This document shows positions 51,762 to 60,715 of a stretch of 64,000 nt of DNA, piece after piece; within the stretch, counting starts at the first letter, position 1, and every line of letters begins with the position of its first letter. The DNA comes from Maritalea myrionectae DSM 19524 (lineage in GTDB: Bacteria > Pseudomonadota > Alphaproteobacteria > Rhizobiales > Devosiaceae): NCBI RefSeq assembly GCF_000423365.1, contig NZ_AUHV01000006.1, forward strand, positions 1 to 64,000, read 5' to 3'. Below the pieces are notes generated by a model. The model was not told the DNA's origin. It saw nothing but the letters and a program-made list of their open reading frames with translations, and did not search any database. A program made the translations under genes and the position numbers.

Positions 51762-52748
51762 ATGACAGACAACAGCAATCAAACAGTCGCAATTTTGGGC
51801 ATTAATGGCCGGATTGGCCAGTTCGCCGCCAAAGCCTTTATCGATGCGGGATGGCAGGTGAAAGGGTTTGGTCGCGCCAATCGGGCGCCATTTCAAGGAT
51901 TTGAATTTGTCGAAGGCGACGCCTTCAATCTAAAAGATATGCAGCGTGCTGTGGAAGGCGCCGATGTGGTCGTGCATGCGCTCAACCTGCCTTACGATAA
52001 GTGGGCTGATGATGAGAAAGGTGCTGTGCAACTCAATCGCGTGGTGCTTGAGGCGATGAAGGGCAGTGGCAAAACACTCCTGTTTGCAGGCAATATCTAT
52101 AATTATGGCGCCAAAGATCACAAGCTGACGCCAGACTTGCCGCAGCGTCCGGCCACGGACAAAGGCGAAATTCGGGTGCAGATGGAGCAGGAAATGGTCG
52201 ACGCTGGTCGCGCGCATAATTTTCAAGTGCTGATCATTCGCGCCAGTGATTTCTTTGGGCCGGATGCGACAGGCAGTTGGTTTGATTTGGCGATTGGGCG
52301 TGAGTTTAACAAAGGCAAAATCACCCGCATTTGCGATGGCAAAACCTTGCACAGTTGGGCCTATTTGCCAGATTTGGGGCGGGTGTTTGAGAAGATTGCG
52401 GGGCATCGCGACCAGCTTGGCGCCTATGAGAATTTCCATTTCGCCGGCTATCGGGTGACGGGTGATCAATTGATCGCCACCATTCAGGCAGCGCTGCCCA
52501 CCAGCTTTAAAGTGGTGCAACTGCCGTGGTGGGTGTTCAACACCATGGCCTTGTTCAATCCAATGATGCGCGAGATCGTGAAGATGCGTTATTTGTGGCA
52601 GGAGCCTCATCAGTTGGTGGACCCGAAACTCGACGAAATTTTAGGGCCAAATTTCGGCACGCCGTTTGAGCGGGCTGTGGCCGAAACCACTTATAGTCTT
52701 TTGCCGGAGAGTGAGTTGGCCAAACTTAAGATCAAGTTGGCGGCCTAA
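51762..52748 (+). CDS. NAD(P)-binding epimerase/atypical SDR protein
   Basis: 328 residues. N-terminal Rossmann pattern VAILGINGRIGQFAAKAF (GxxGxxG), then ADVVVHALNLPYDKW, FAGNIYNYGAKD (with the family Tyr), IIRASDFFGPDATGSW, and a C-terminal substrate domain. It belongs to the NAD-dependent epimerase/dehydratase or NmrA-like group; the classic catalytic YxxxK is not obvious, so it may be a sensor or an atypical reductase. AAGGG precedes the ATG. Presumably regulated by the divergent LysR protein. Confidence 0.85.
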   Translation: MTDNSNQTVAILGINGRIGQFAAKAFIDAGWQVKGFGRANRAPFQGFEFVEGDAFNLKDMQRAVEGADVVVHALNLPYDKWADDEKGAVQLNRVVLEAMKGSGKTLLFAGNIYNYGAKDHKLTPDLPQRPATDKGEIRVQMEQEMVDAGRAHNFQVLIIRASDFFGPDATGSWFDLAIGREFNKGKITRICDGKTLHSWAYLPDLGRVFEKIAGHRDQLGAYENFHFAGYRVTGDQLIATIQAALPTSFKVVQLPWWVFNTMALFNPMMREIVKMRYLWQEPHQLVDPKLDEILGPNFGTPFERAVAETTYSLLPESELAKLKIKLAA

Positions 52749-52757
52749 CACGTGGCC

Positions 52758-53615
52758 TCAATCCATTCCAATGGCGGCGCGCACTTGTTGTGCGCTCCAG
52801 CCTTGCTGGCGCAGCTCTTTCAGGCTTTGCGCCTTTTTTGATTTTGACAATTTTTCCGCCGCTTCGTCGCGAATCAAATCATGATGGTGATAAAGCGGCT
52901 CAGGCAAATCCAAGACTATTTGCAACACACGGTGAATAGCCGTTGCGAAATAGAGGTCTTTACCACGCGTCACATGGCTGATGTGTTGAACAGCATCGTC
53001 CAGCACAACGCTGAGATGATAAGATGTGGGTGTATCCTTGCGCACCAAAATCACATCGCCCCATGCCAAAGGGTCGGCATTGATCGTATGGATGGTTTTG
53101 AGGTCGGTTTCCATTTCCATCCAGATGGGCGTGCCGGTTTGCGCCAGTGCTTTTTGCATATTCAACCGGTAGCTATGGGGCATGTTTTTTGCCAGCTTGT
53201 CGCTGATCTCATCCGCCGATAATTGCCTGCAGGTGCCGGGATAGATCGGCGCGCCATCCGGGTCGGTACGTGCGTCGGCGTTTTCCCGAATTTGCTTGCG
53301 GCTGCAAAAGCATGGATAGAGCAACCCGCGTTGCTTCAGTGTTTCGGCGGCGGTGCGGTAGCGGTCAAAATTGTCCGATTGCCTTGTGGCTTCGCCGTCA
53401 TGTTCAAAACCAATCCAGTCCAAATCATCCAGCATTTGTTGCAGCAGTTCTGGGGTGCAGCGCGCCTGATCAATATCTTCAATGCGCAGCAATGTGCGGC
53501 CCCCCAATTGATGGGCGATCCGGTTGGTCAGCAGCGCAGAGAAAGCATGGCCCAAATGCAAATGCCCATTCGGGCTGGGCGCGAAGCGCAATACGGGTTG
53601 TGTTTTTGTTGTCAT
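52758..53615 (-). CDS. gluQ: Glutamyl-Q tRNA(Asp) synthetase
   Basis: A 285-residue paralogue of the GluRS catalytic core that attaches glutamate to queuosine in tRNA-Asp. HIGH-like RFAPSPNGHLHLGHAF, zinc site around CFCSRKQ and YPGTCRQL, and KLSKSKKA. It lacks the anticodon-binding domain of true GluRS, which fixes the assignment. ATG 53615 starts at family sequence (MTTKTQPVLRFAPSP); the frame is open far upstream but is antisense to alkA there. 49 bp separate its start from that of alkA. Confidence 0.93.
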   Translation of the reverse strand: MTTKTQPVLRFAPSPNGHLHLGHAFSALLTNRIAHQLGGRTLLRIEDIDQARCTPELLQQMLDDLDWIGFEHDGEATRQSDNFDRYRTAAETLKQRGLLYPCFCSRKQIRENADARTDPDGAPIYPGTCRQLSADEISDKLAKNMPHSYRLNMQKALAQTGTPIWMEMETDLKTIHTINADPLAWGDVILVRKDTPTSYHLSVVLDDAVQHISHVTRGKDLYFATAIHRVLQIVLDLPEPLYHHHDLIRDEAAEKLSKSKKAQSLKELRQQGWSAQQVRAAIGMD

Positions 53616-53664
53616 AGAGCAAAGCTGTGTTGAACAATATCTTTGTCTAGCACGGACCCATGCC

Positions 53665-54312
53665 ATGCATAAAGAACGATTGAAAAGCCGAGAAGTTTTG
53701 GACGCGCATTTAAAGGGGCTGGCGCAATGTGACCCTCGGTTGGAGCCGGTGATTGCCCAGTGCGAAGAGGTACCATTGCGCGAGTCGGCGGATGGGTTTG
53801 AAGGAATGGCCAAAATTGTGGTGGGGCAACAAGTGTCCGTCGCGGCGGCGTCTGCCATTTGGGGACGGTTCGCTGGGCTGATGGATAATGTGTGTGCTGC
53901 CGAGTTTTTGGCCCATCCGGAGGAAGTGGTGCGCGGGGCGGGCTTATCCGCCAGCAAGTTCCGCACCCTTTGTGGTGTGGCCGAGGCAGAGCAGTCGGGT
54001 GCATTACAATTCGACCAGTTGGTGCATTTGCCCCCGGACGAAGCCATTGACCAACTCACCCAGCTTAAAGGCATTGGGCCATGGACGGCAGAAATCTATT
54101 TGCTGTTTTGTTTGGGGCATCCAGATATTTTCCCCGCGGGCGATCTGGCCTTGCAAAAAATGGTGGGGCATATAAACGGGCTGGAAGATGTGCCAAAAGA
54201 AAAAGAAACGCGGGCGCTGACCGAAATCTGGTCGCCCTATCGCGGCGCAGCCTCACGATTGATGTGGCGCTATTTTGCCGTGCTGAAAGATAAAGAAGGA
54301 ATTGTTTTATGA
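53665..54312 (+). CDS. alkA: DNA-3-methyladenine glycosylase II (AlkA type)
   Basis: Removes alkylated bases such as 3-methyladenine from DNA. 215 residues of the HhH-GPD superfamily: IVVGQQVSVAAASAI, hairpin LKGIGPWTAEIYLLFCLG, catalytic Asp160 in FPAGDLALQK. It lacks the N-terminal domain of E. coli AlkA, as many short bacterial forms do. ATG 53665 (MHKERLKSREVL) starts the family sequence. Coupled by ATGA to the following esterase gene. Complements Ada at 62 kb. Confidence 0.92.
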   Translation: MHKERLKSREVLDAHLKGLAQCDPRLEPVIAQCEEVPLRESADGFEGMAKIVVGQQVSVAAASAIWGRFAGLMDNVCAAEFLAHPEEVVRGAGLSASKFRTLCGVAEAEQSGALQFDQLVHLPPDEAIDQLTQLKGIGPWTAEIYLLFCLGHPDIFPAGDLALQKMVGHINGLEDVPKEKETRALTEIWSPYRGAASRLMWRYFAVLKDKEGIVL

Positions 54313-54989
54313 GTTCTTCCCACCAATTGAACGGCCCGACCCTTGCGCCCTCGAATGGCGAAAAGGCGAAAAAACTTGTGATTTTGCTGCATGGCTATGG
54401 ATCGGATGGGCAAGACTTGATCGGATTGGGCCAATATTGGACTAAAGATTTTCCGCATGTGGGGTTCTTCTCGCCCAATGCACCGCATCAGTGCGGCATG
54501 AACCCCATGGGCTATGAATGGTTTCCTTTGGCGGTGGAGCGGATCGGGAATAAGAACACCGATTATCGGGGCGGTGCGGAAAGCGCCTATCCGGCCATTC
54601 GCGATTTTGTATTGGCGCGCACGGAAGAGGCGGGCTTGGAGCTGGGTGATGTACTGCTGGGCGGCTTTTCCCAAGGGGCGATGATGGCGCTTTATACCGG
54701 GTTGCGGTTTGAAACACCGTTGGCAGGTATTTTAGGGTTCTCCGGCAAAATGATCGATCTCGACCAGGCTGGTGAAGTCATTAAATCGAAGCCCCCTGTT
54801 TGCTTGGTGCATGGGGAAATGGACGAGGTGGTGCCGCTGGCGGGCAGCATTGATGCCGCTGCGGCGCTGGAAGCGCAAGGTCTTGATGTGCGTCTCAAGC
54901 AATGTCCTGGCACGGGCCATGGGATTTCAATGGACGGGCTTGAGTTTGCGGCAGCTTTCTTAAGCCAGCACTTGGGCAAGGGCGCCTAA
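54309..54989 (+). CDS. Phospholipase/carboxylesterase-type alpha/beta hydrolase
   Basis: A 226-residue esterase of the abhydrolase_2 group. Oxyanion region LLHGYGSDGQDLIGL, nucleophile Ser121 in GGFSQGAMMAL, acid in GEMDEVVPL and His in PGTGHGISMDG. Cytosolic, no signal. Overlaps alkA by 4 bp. Physiological substrate unknown. Confidence 0.92.
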   Translation: MSSSHQLNGPTLAPSNGEKAKKLVILLHGYGSDGQDLIGLGQYWTKDFPHVGFFSPNAPHQCGMNPMGYEWFPLAVERIGNKNTDYRGGAESAYPAIRDFVLARTEEAGLELGDVLLGGFSQGAMMALYTGLRFETPLAGILGFSGKMIDLDQAGEVIKSKPPVCLVHGEMDEVVPLAGSIDAAAALEAQGLDVRLKQCPGTGHGISMDGLEFAAAFLSQHLGKGA

Positions 54990-55111
54990 TTGGCTGTGAC
55001 GCGCCAGCGCCGATTTTGCAAAAATGGAACAAACGCTTCACATAACTGACATGTTCAGCCTACAATAGTTAATACAAGTTAACTGAGTGATTCCATTTTA
55101 AGGAGGAAGGC

Positions 55112-55669
55112 GTGACCTTGCATGTGTCACCCGAATCTCTTCCGGCGCTGGTACTCAATGCTGATTATCGGCCCCTGAGTTATTATCCACTATCCTTGTG
55201 GTCGTGGCAGGACGCGATTAAGGCCGTGTGCCTTGAGCGGGTTAACATTGTTTCTGAATATGATCGGGTGGTCAAAAGCCCCAGCTTTGAGATGCAATTG
55301 CCCAGCGTGGTTAGCCTCAAATCCTATGTGAAGCCCACGGGAAACCCGGCGTTCACGCGCTTTAACGTGTTTTTGCGTGACCATTTTGAATGCCAATATT
55401 GCCACTCCCGAGATGATTTGACCTTTGATCATTTGATCCCGCGGTCGCGCGGCGGGCGCACCACGTGGGAAAATGTGGTCACGGCCTGTTCGCCTTGCAA
55501 TTTGCGCAAAGCCAACAAGATGCCGAAAGACATCAATATGTGGCCAACGCAAATGCCCTATCGGCCCTCGACCTATGATTTGCAGGCCAATGGCCGCAAA
55601 TTTCCACCCAACCATTTGCATGAAAGTTGGATGGATTATCTTTATTGGGATATTGAGCTGGAGCCGTAA
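55112..55669 (+). CDS. HNH endonuclease
   Basis: A 185-residue HNH nuclease. N-terminal LVLNADYRPLSYYPLSLWSW, then the HNH/zinc module CQYCHSRDDLTFDHLIPRS and WENVVTACSPCNLRKANK (two CxxC pairs with the D-H and N residues). This stand-alone form is widely conserved in alphaproteobacterial chromosomes and not restricted to mobile elements; role unknown. AAGGAGG precedes the GTG start at 55112. No methylase or phage gene is adjacent. Confidence 0.9.
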   Translation: MTLHVSPESLPALVLNADYRPLSYYPLSLWSWQDAIKAVCLERVNIVSEYDRVVKSPSFEMQLPSVVSLKSYVKPTGNPAFTRFNVFLRDHFECQYCHSRDDLTFDHLIPRSRGGRTTWENVVTACSPCNLRKANKMPKDINMWPTQMPYRPSTYDLQANGRKFPPNHLHESWMDYLYWDIELEP

Positions 55670-55705
55670 TATCGGCCCCTTTGCTCCGTGCTGTGGCTGT
55701 CGCGT

Positions 55706-56209
55706 TTAAGCGATTTTTTGCACGCTCTTTTTGGTTGCCAGCGCAAAGATGGCAGCAATCACCAATGAAACGATCGTGTTCATGCCGGCAAAGCTGAGGC
55801 CGAAAAAGCGCACGCTGGCGCGATCGCAGGGCACCACGCGCGATCCGTCAATATTGCTCAACTGATCGAGGCTAATGCCGTCGCCCATGCCACTACAGGT
55901 GTTGGGCCCGGGCCAAAAGCCCCATTCTACCCCAGCATGATATCCGGCTTGATAGGTGCTCCACAAAAAGATCAGCAACATGGCGGAGACCAAAGTGGTC
56001 ACCATGATTTTGGACAATTTGCTCCAAAAGATCAGGGCCAGCAGCAAAATGGGAATGGCGATATAATAGGGGTTGCGTTGCGCATAGCACAATTCGCACG
56101 GCTGATAATTCATCACATATTGGAAGAAATAGACGCTGAGGATGGTCAACACCGAAAGACCAAAGCCAATAATGGTCAGGCTCTTCACGCTCAAATTATC
56201 AAAGTTCAT
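55706..56209 (-). CDS. dsbB: Disulfide bond formation protein B
   Basis: Inner-membrane quinone-linked oxidase of DsbA. 167 residues, four helices, first cysteine pair Cys38/Cys41 in YQPCELCYAQRNPYY, second periplasmic pair in NTCSGMG and VVPCDRA. ATG 56209 follows GGGGGACGAG; starts at 56221/56224 would overlap the upstream gene. Follows the VTT-domain gene immediately. Confidence 0.93.
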   Translation of the reverse strand: MNFDNLSVKSLTIIGFGLSVLTILSVYFFQYVMNYQPCELCYAQRNPYYIAIPILLLALIFWSKLSKIMVTTLVSAMLLIFLWSTYQAGYHAGVEWGFWPGPNTCSGMGDGISLDQLSNIDGSRVVPCDRASVRFFGLSFAGMNTIVSLVIAAIFALATKKSVQKIA

Positions 56210-56220
56210 CTCGTCCCCCA

Positions 56221-56808
56221 TCAAAACATAAACTTCACGGCCACGAAGCCGCCTACCAGCAGGGCGCAGCCTAAAAAGAACATCAGCCCCAAGCGCTTCT
56301 CAATGAATTCCTTAATCGGTGGACCAAAGAAGTAGAGAAGCCCAGCGACGATGAAAAAGCGCAGGCCGCGCGCCACTATGGATGACAGGATAAATATGGG
56401 CAGATTAAGGCCAGTGGCCCCAGAGGCGATGGTGATCACCTTGTAAGGGAAGGGGGTGAGCCCGAACACAAAAACGATCAGCAAGCCCCATTCATTAAAG
56501 GCCTCCTGGAATTGTTCAAATTTGTGCCAATAGCCATAAAACTCGAGGATGGGTTGGGCCACAGCTTCCAGCAAAAAGGCCCCAATCAAATAGCCGAACA
56601 AGCCGCCAACAACCGATGTAATGGTGCAAATAAGGGCAAAACGCCAAGCGCTTTCGCGTTTGGAAAGCACCATGGGGATCAACATAATGTCTGGCGGAAT
56701 CGGAAAGAATGAGCTTTCTGCAAACGAGATGGCGCCCAGCGCTTTGGGGGCATCCTTTGACGCGCCCAGCGCCAAAACCCAGTCATAAAGTTTTCTAATC
56801 ACAAGCAT
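56221..56808 (-). CDS. YqaA/DedA-type VTT-domain membrane protein
   Basis: 195 residues with several helices and the VTT (SNARE-associated) core: SFAESSFFPIPPDIMLIPMV, GGLFGYLIGAFLLE, VFGLTPFPYKVITIASGA. It belongs to the YqaA branch of the DedA superfamily, now thought to include lipid scramblases or carriers. Coupled to dsbB. The start ATG 56808 fits the N-terminal helix. Confidence 0.9.
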   Translation of the reverse strand: MLVIRKLYDWVLALGASKDAPKALGAISFAESSFFPIPPDIMLIPMVLSKRESAWRFALICTITSVVGGLFGYLIGAFLLEAVAQPILEFYGYWHKFEQFQEAFNEWGLLIVFVFGLTPFPYKVITIASGATGLNLPIFILSSIVARGLRFFIVAGLLYFFGPPIKEFIEKRLGLMFFLGCALLVGGFVAVKFMF

Positions 56809-56935
56809 TTCCCAAAAATTTATCCCGCAAACCCGGGTAAAATGAGGGTTTAGATGTAAACAGTTTCAAATTAGTGTCAATCAGTGATTGACGGGGGCGA
56901 AACTTTACGATATTTCGCATCTCCATCACCTTAGT

Positions 56936-57020
56936 GCGGGTGTGGCGGAACTGGTAGACGCGCGGGATTCAAAATCCCGTTCCTTCGGGAGTGGGGGTTC
57001 GATTCCCTCCACCCGCACCA
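56936..57020 (+). tRNA. tRNA-Leu (CAA anticodon)
   Basis: 85 nt including encoded CCA. Acceptor GCGGGTG pairs with CACCCGC; anticodon stem CGGGATT-caa-AATCCCG gives loop TTCAAAA, anticodon CAA, reading UUG. Long variable arm (TTCCTTCGGGAG) as expected of class II tRNA; T loop GGTTCGATTCC. No duplicated 3' end seen nearby, so no integration event. Confidence 0.97.
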
Positions 57021-57387
57021 AATATTTTCTTGATGATCTTCCCAAAAAATCTAGTGACCGAAATGTCTGTGGCCATTGTCGCAGCCTTAATTGTGCTGTT
57101 TGAAATTTGGCCCTTCGCAAATCTGTTGCCTCCCTTCATGTGAGGTTCATCGCCGATCCCTTATTGTCCGATTTGGCAACGATATATGCTCTATAGCGCT
57201 GATGAAATTGGGTGCCCTACGCAAAACAATGTGTTGGCGAAAATGGAACCGAAACTCAACTCACGCATTTCTTGTTTAACGTGTGCATATCAAAACATAT
57301 GCAAAAAAACATGAACAGCGGGACAGGTTAGTGCCTGCGGTCGAGCATATAATCGTTTGATTTCTCAGAACAATAAGGAATATGCCC
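57021..57387. other. Gene-free stretch between tRNA-Leu and the OmpA-family gene
   Basis: 367 bp without a convincing gene (a 62-codon open frame at 57091-57279 looks random). It contains a 20-bp inverted repeat at 57284-57303 and a perfect -10 hexamer TATAAT at 57348-57353, the likely promoter of the OmpA-family gene although no good -35 matches. Confidence 0.5.
57284..57303. repeat. Inverted repeat TGCATAT-caaaac-ATATGCA
   Basis: Perfect 7-bp arms about 45 bp upstream of the -10 hexamer of the OmpA-family gene, followed by seven As. Possible operator, or a terminator on the minus strand, though no minus-strand gene ends here. Confidence 0.45.
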
Positions 57388-59481
57388 ATGCGCAATGCGC
57401 TTATAAAAAACACGATGCTGGCGGTGCTCAGTTTAGCGCCCCTGCAGGCGATAGCCCAAGAGGAAGCCAGTCAGGAAGCGCCGCAAGAGCAAACAGCGCC
57501 ACAGGATGCAAGCCAAGCCACGCCAGCTGATGTTGTTGTGGCTTACGAGCAATATGCAGAGGCCATATTGTCGTTCCGGCAGGCTGAGGTTGAAGCTGAA
57601 ACTGTGCTTGAAGCCCGCGAAAGCCTTTTGGACATTTGTGTCAGTCTTGAAATGCCGGATTTGTCGGCCTGCCTCGATCAATATATCGCACCAGAAATGC
57701 GTGTCGCCAATGATATTGAACCTCTAGAGCCTGAGGCGGCAGAGTCTTCGAGCGTCCTTGAAGTTGAAACTGAGGCCGCAGTTGAAGCGGCTGCGGAACC
57801 ACTTGAAGGTGAGGGTGTGTTGGACACGCCAGCAGCAGAAGTTCAACAAGAACCTGCAAGCGAAGAGACAGTTACCCAGGAAACAGCCACTGAAGAAACT
57901 GCGAGCCAGGAAACTTCAAACCAAGAAGCGCCGGTCGAATTGATTGCAGCATATGAAGAATATGTGTCTGCCCGGTTTGCCTTTGATCAGGTTCAGGCCG
58001 AAGGTGGCGATGTTGAAGCTGCGGCCGATACGGCGATGATGGCGCGCGAGTATCTTGTTGAGGTGTGCGCAAGTCTGGGTGTGCCAGAGCTAGAGGCGTG
58101 CCTTGATCAGTATATTGCGCCTGACATGCGCATAGCGAACGATTTGGCGCCGTTGAAATTTGAGGCAACCCAAGAAAGCGAAGGGGTACTCGAAGCTCCA
58201 GAAGCTGAGGCCACAACTGAAGGTCAGGTTGAAGCAGAAGCCTCAACATCTGAAATGGATGCAGGAAGCATAGACCAGCCTGTTGATGAAGCCACGGAGT
58301 CGCTTGAACCAGCTCAAAATGCAGAAGCTGAGACAGGTCCGGAAGATGTCGCGCCGGTGCTCGACAGTGCTAAGGAAGAAACTTCAACCCCGGTTGAAGG
58401 TGAAGCCGAGGTGGCAGCGGATACTGAGGCGAGCGCTTCCAGTGAAACTGAGGTGAAAGAAGACGTAAAAGCAGAAGACACTGCCGATACAGCACCACCA
58501 GAAAATGATGCCGAGGCTCAAGAAGCGACAACGCAGAGGGACGTCACCTCAATTACCGCAGAAGAAGGTGAGCGCCTTGCCGCCACTGACGAAAGCGCTG
58601 TCACGCGTGGTGCGCCCGAAGATGCTGAAGTGATGGAGCAAAGCACCACCGACTTCAGAGTTGTTTTCCAATTCAACAATCAAGTGATCGTTGAAAATCA
58701 GGACAATTCACGTCTGGAGCAGGAAGCGGACGAAACCTATGTTGAGCGTTTGAGCAATGGCCGCATCCGCGAAACCATTCTGCGCGCAAACGGTACTGAA
58801 ATTGTGACCATTTATAACCGCAATGGCGACATTATCCGCCGATCACGCTTTACCGCTGATGGTGAGGAACAGGTTTTGGTTTATGTCGACGAAGCCTATG
58901 AACAGGACTTGTTGGAGTGGCGCGATCCTGCCTTGGATCTTGGTCCCTTGCGTTTGGACATCCCAGTTTCAGAATATGTGCTGGATGCCGACAATGCCAA
59001 TGAGGATGAACTGGTACAGTTTCTAGACCAGCCGCCCGTTGAGCGTGTGCAGCGCCTCTATTCTGTGAATGAGGTGAAGCGTTCTGCGCGGGTTCGCGAT
59101 ATGGTGCGTCGCCTCGAGATTGGTGGCCTCACCTTTGAGACCAACAAAGCCACGATCCCAACCGATCAAGTGGCCAGCCTGACCAATGTGGCCAACGCTA
59201 TGCTTGACATGTTGGAAGAAAACCCAGCTGAGACCTTCCTTATTGAGGGTCACACAGATGCTGTTGGCGGCGAGATTTATAATCTGGCGCTGTCTGATCG
59301 ACGTGCGGAAACGGTTGCGGTGATCTTAAGCCGAGCCTTTGGTGTGCCGCCTGAGAACTTGGCGACACAAGGATATGGCGAACGCTATCTCAAGATCCGT
59401 ACGCAACAGGCTGATCGGCGAAACAGACGGGTGACAATTAAGCGGATTACACCTCTTATTTCACCAGTTGCACGACGCTAA
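57388..59481 (+). CDS. OmpA-family outer-membrane protein with duplicated two-Cys module
   Basis: 697 residues. Signal peptide cut after AIAQ. Then two related segments, about 47-117 and 181-260, each containing a C-x10-C helix pair and the shared core ACLDQYIAPEMRVANDIEPL / ACLDQYIAPDMRIANDLAPL, separated and followed by long Glu/Ala/Thr-rich acidic linkers to about residue 420. A beta-rich segment (TIYNRNGDIIRRSRFTADG) precedes the C-terminal OmpA domain (LTFETNKATIP, IEGHTDAVGG, LSDRRAETVAVIL), which binds peptidoglycan. AAGGAA is 8 nt from ATG 57388; ATG 57382 is too close. A strong terminator follows. The repeat module is not one I recognise. Confidence 0.88.
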   Translation: MRNALIKNTMLAVLSLAPLQAIAQEEASQEAPQEQTAPQDASQATPADVVVAYEQYAEAILSFRQAEVEAETVLEARESLLDICVSLEMPDLSACLDQYIAPEMRVANDIEPLEPEAAESSSVLEVETEAAVEAAAEPLEGEGVLDTPAAEVQQEPASEETVTQETATEETASQETSNQEAPVELIAAYEEYVSARFAFDQVQAEGGDVEAAADTAMMAREYLVEVCASLGVPELEACLDQYIAPDMRIANDLAPLKFEATQESEGVLEAPEAEATTEGQVEAEASTSEMDAGSIDQPVDEATESLEPAQNAEAETGPEDVAPVLDSAKEETSTPVEGEAEVAADTEASASSETEVKEDVKAEDTADTAPPENDAEAQEATTQRDVTSITAEEGERLAATDESAVTRGAPEDAEVMEQSTTDFRVVFQFNNQVIVENQDNSRLEQEADETYVERLSNGRIRETILRANGTEIVTIYNRNGDIIRRSRFTADGEEQVLVYVDEAYEQDLLEWRDPALDLGPLRLDIPVSEYVLDADNANEDELVQFLDQPPVERVQRLYSVNEVKRSARVRDMVRRLEIGGLTFETNKATIPTDQVASLTNVANAMLDMLEENPAETFLIEGHTDAVGGEIYNLALSDRRAETVAVILSRAFGVPPENLATQGYGERYLKIRTQQADRRNRRVTIKRITPLISPVARR

Positions 59482-59491
59482 ATTCCAAGAG

Positions 59492-59521
59492 AGCCCCGCA
59501 CTTCGGTGCGGGGCTTTTTTT
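59492..59521 (+). terminator. Intrinsic terminator of the OmpA-family gene
   Basis: Perfect 10-bp stem AGCCCCGCAC / GTGCGGGGCT with TTCG tetraloop and six Ts, 10 bp after the stop. Confidence 0.95.
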
Positions 59522-59524
59522 GTT

Positions 59525-60715
59525 CTATTGCTGGTCAAGCAAGTTCAGCACTTCCCGTGTGAGTTCGCTGAAGCCGCGTCCAGACGGCTCATTGTTGCCA
59601 ACATTTGTGGCAAATGCGATTGAGGCGTTGGTTTTTGGATCATTGACCAAAAAGGCATACCACATGGTGTTGGAGCCATTGTGAAACAGGCTCAAGCCAC
59701 CATCATCACGATAGCTCAACCAAATCCATCCCGCGGCATAGAGCGGGTGATCATCACTGACTTGCGGTGGTGCCGTGTGTAGCCATTTGGCGGTTTCGGC
59801 GGAAAGGTAATCGCTTTCGCCGCGTTCGGCAGCGAGGTGCATCTGCCCATAGCTTGCCAAATCTTGCAGGCTCATATGCGCAATGCCAGCTGGTCCCATG
59901 ATCGCTGAATTGTCAGACTCTGGTTTTTCTGGATCAATGGCTGTGGTCAACAACATCCATTTCTTGGCATGGCCCCAGGGGTTGTCCCCTTTGGGTGCGC
60001 CAAAGCCGGCGCTGTCCAAACCCAGCGGTTCGAAAACCTCTTGTTCGATCAATCTCTCCCATGGCATTTGAGCGACCTTCGCGGCGAGAACGCCCGCGAT
60101 GGTATAGCCGATATTGGAATATTCAAATGTCGTGCCCGGTTGGTGGGTGGGCGCTTTTGCCATAATTTTCAGCACTGCCTCGTCCCGTGCCTGATCAAGC
60201 GCGGCCTGATTTTCAAACGTGCGGTTAAAGAGCACGCCAAGGCCGAAATTGGCTTTGGCACCACTGAGATGCCGCAGCAATTGGGCAATGGTGACTTGCC
60301 GCCAAGCGGGATCAATTTGATCTGCCTTTTTGGGCCAAAGATCGCCTATTGTATCATCAAAGGACAGTTTTCCTTGGTCCACGAGACGGCCGATCGCGGT
60401 GGCGGTCATTGATTTGGTGATCGACCCCAAATGCCATTTATCGTTTGAGGCGACGGGGTTGTCGCGGTCCTTTTGTCGTGACCCGAAAACCCCTTGGGCA
60501 ATGATTTTGCCGTCCTGCATCACCACACCCGAATTGCCAAATTGGCTGGCTTCTTGTGCAATGCGCGGCAGCTGTTGGTCGATCAGCGTTTGAATTTTGG
60601 CGTCTATGTCTTGGCGGTTCGTCTCTTGGGCTTGGGCCGACATGAAAAAACCTTGCGTCAAAAGGGTCAAAAGGGTTAGGGCGATAATCGGTTTTGAGTG
60701 GGTGTGATGAAGCAT
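59525..60715 (-). CDS. Class C beta-lactamase-like serine hydrolase
   Basis: 396 residues. Cleavable signal peptide ending SAQA. SxxK in GSITKSMTAT (Ser98, Lys101), YSN in FEYSNIGYT, and an HxG-like GSNTMWY region near the end in place of KTG. This PBP4*/esterase EstB group includes D-Ala peptidases and esterases; true cephalosporinase activity is not implied. Periplasmic. Convergent with the OmpA-family gene and divergent from dacF. Confidence 0.88.
   Translation of the reverse strand: MLHHTHSKPIIALTLLTLLTQGFFMSAQAQETNRQDIDAKIQTLIDQQLPRIAQEASQFGNSGVVMQDGKIIAQGVFGSRQKDRDNPVASNDKWHLGSITKSMTATAIGRLVDQGKLSFDDTIGDLWPKKADQIDPAWRQVTIAQLLRHLSGAKANFGLGVLFNRTFENQAALDQARDEAVLKIMAKAPTHQPGTTFEYSNIGYTIAGVLAAKVAQMPWERLIEQEVFEPLGLDSAGFGAPKGDNPWGHAKKWMLLTTAIDPEKPESDNSAIMGPAGIAHMSLQDLASYGQMHLAAERGESDYLSAETAKWLHTAPPQVSDDHPLYAAGWIWLSYRDDGGLSLFHNGSNTMWYAFLVNDPKTNASIAFATNVGNNEPSGRGFSELTREVLNLLDQQ

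Noticed and set aside
55112-55669. HNH nuclease as part of a restriction or anti-phage island
   Set aside because: No methyltransferase, specificity or phage genes are adjacent; flanking genes are housekeeping and base composition does not change. Stand-alone HNH genes of this type are common in the group.
56936-57020. tRNA-Leu as an attachment site for an integrated element
   Set aside because: No integrase, no repeated tRNA 3' end within the window, and the genes on both sides are ordinary.
59525-60715. Reading the beta-lactamase-like gene as an antibiotic-resistance gene
   Set aside because: The motifs place it in the broad class C esterase/peptidase group; there is no LysR regulator beside it nor close match to AmpC motifs.
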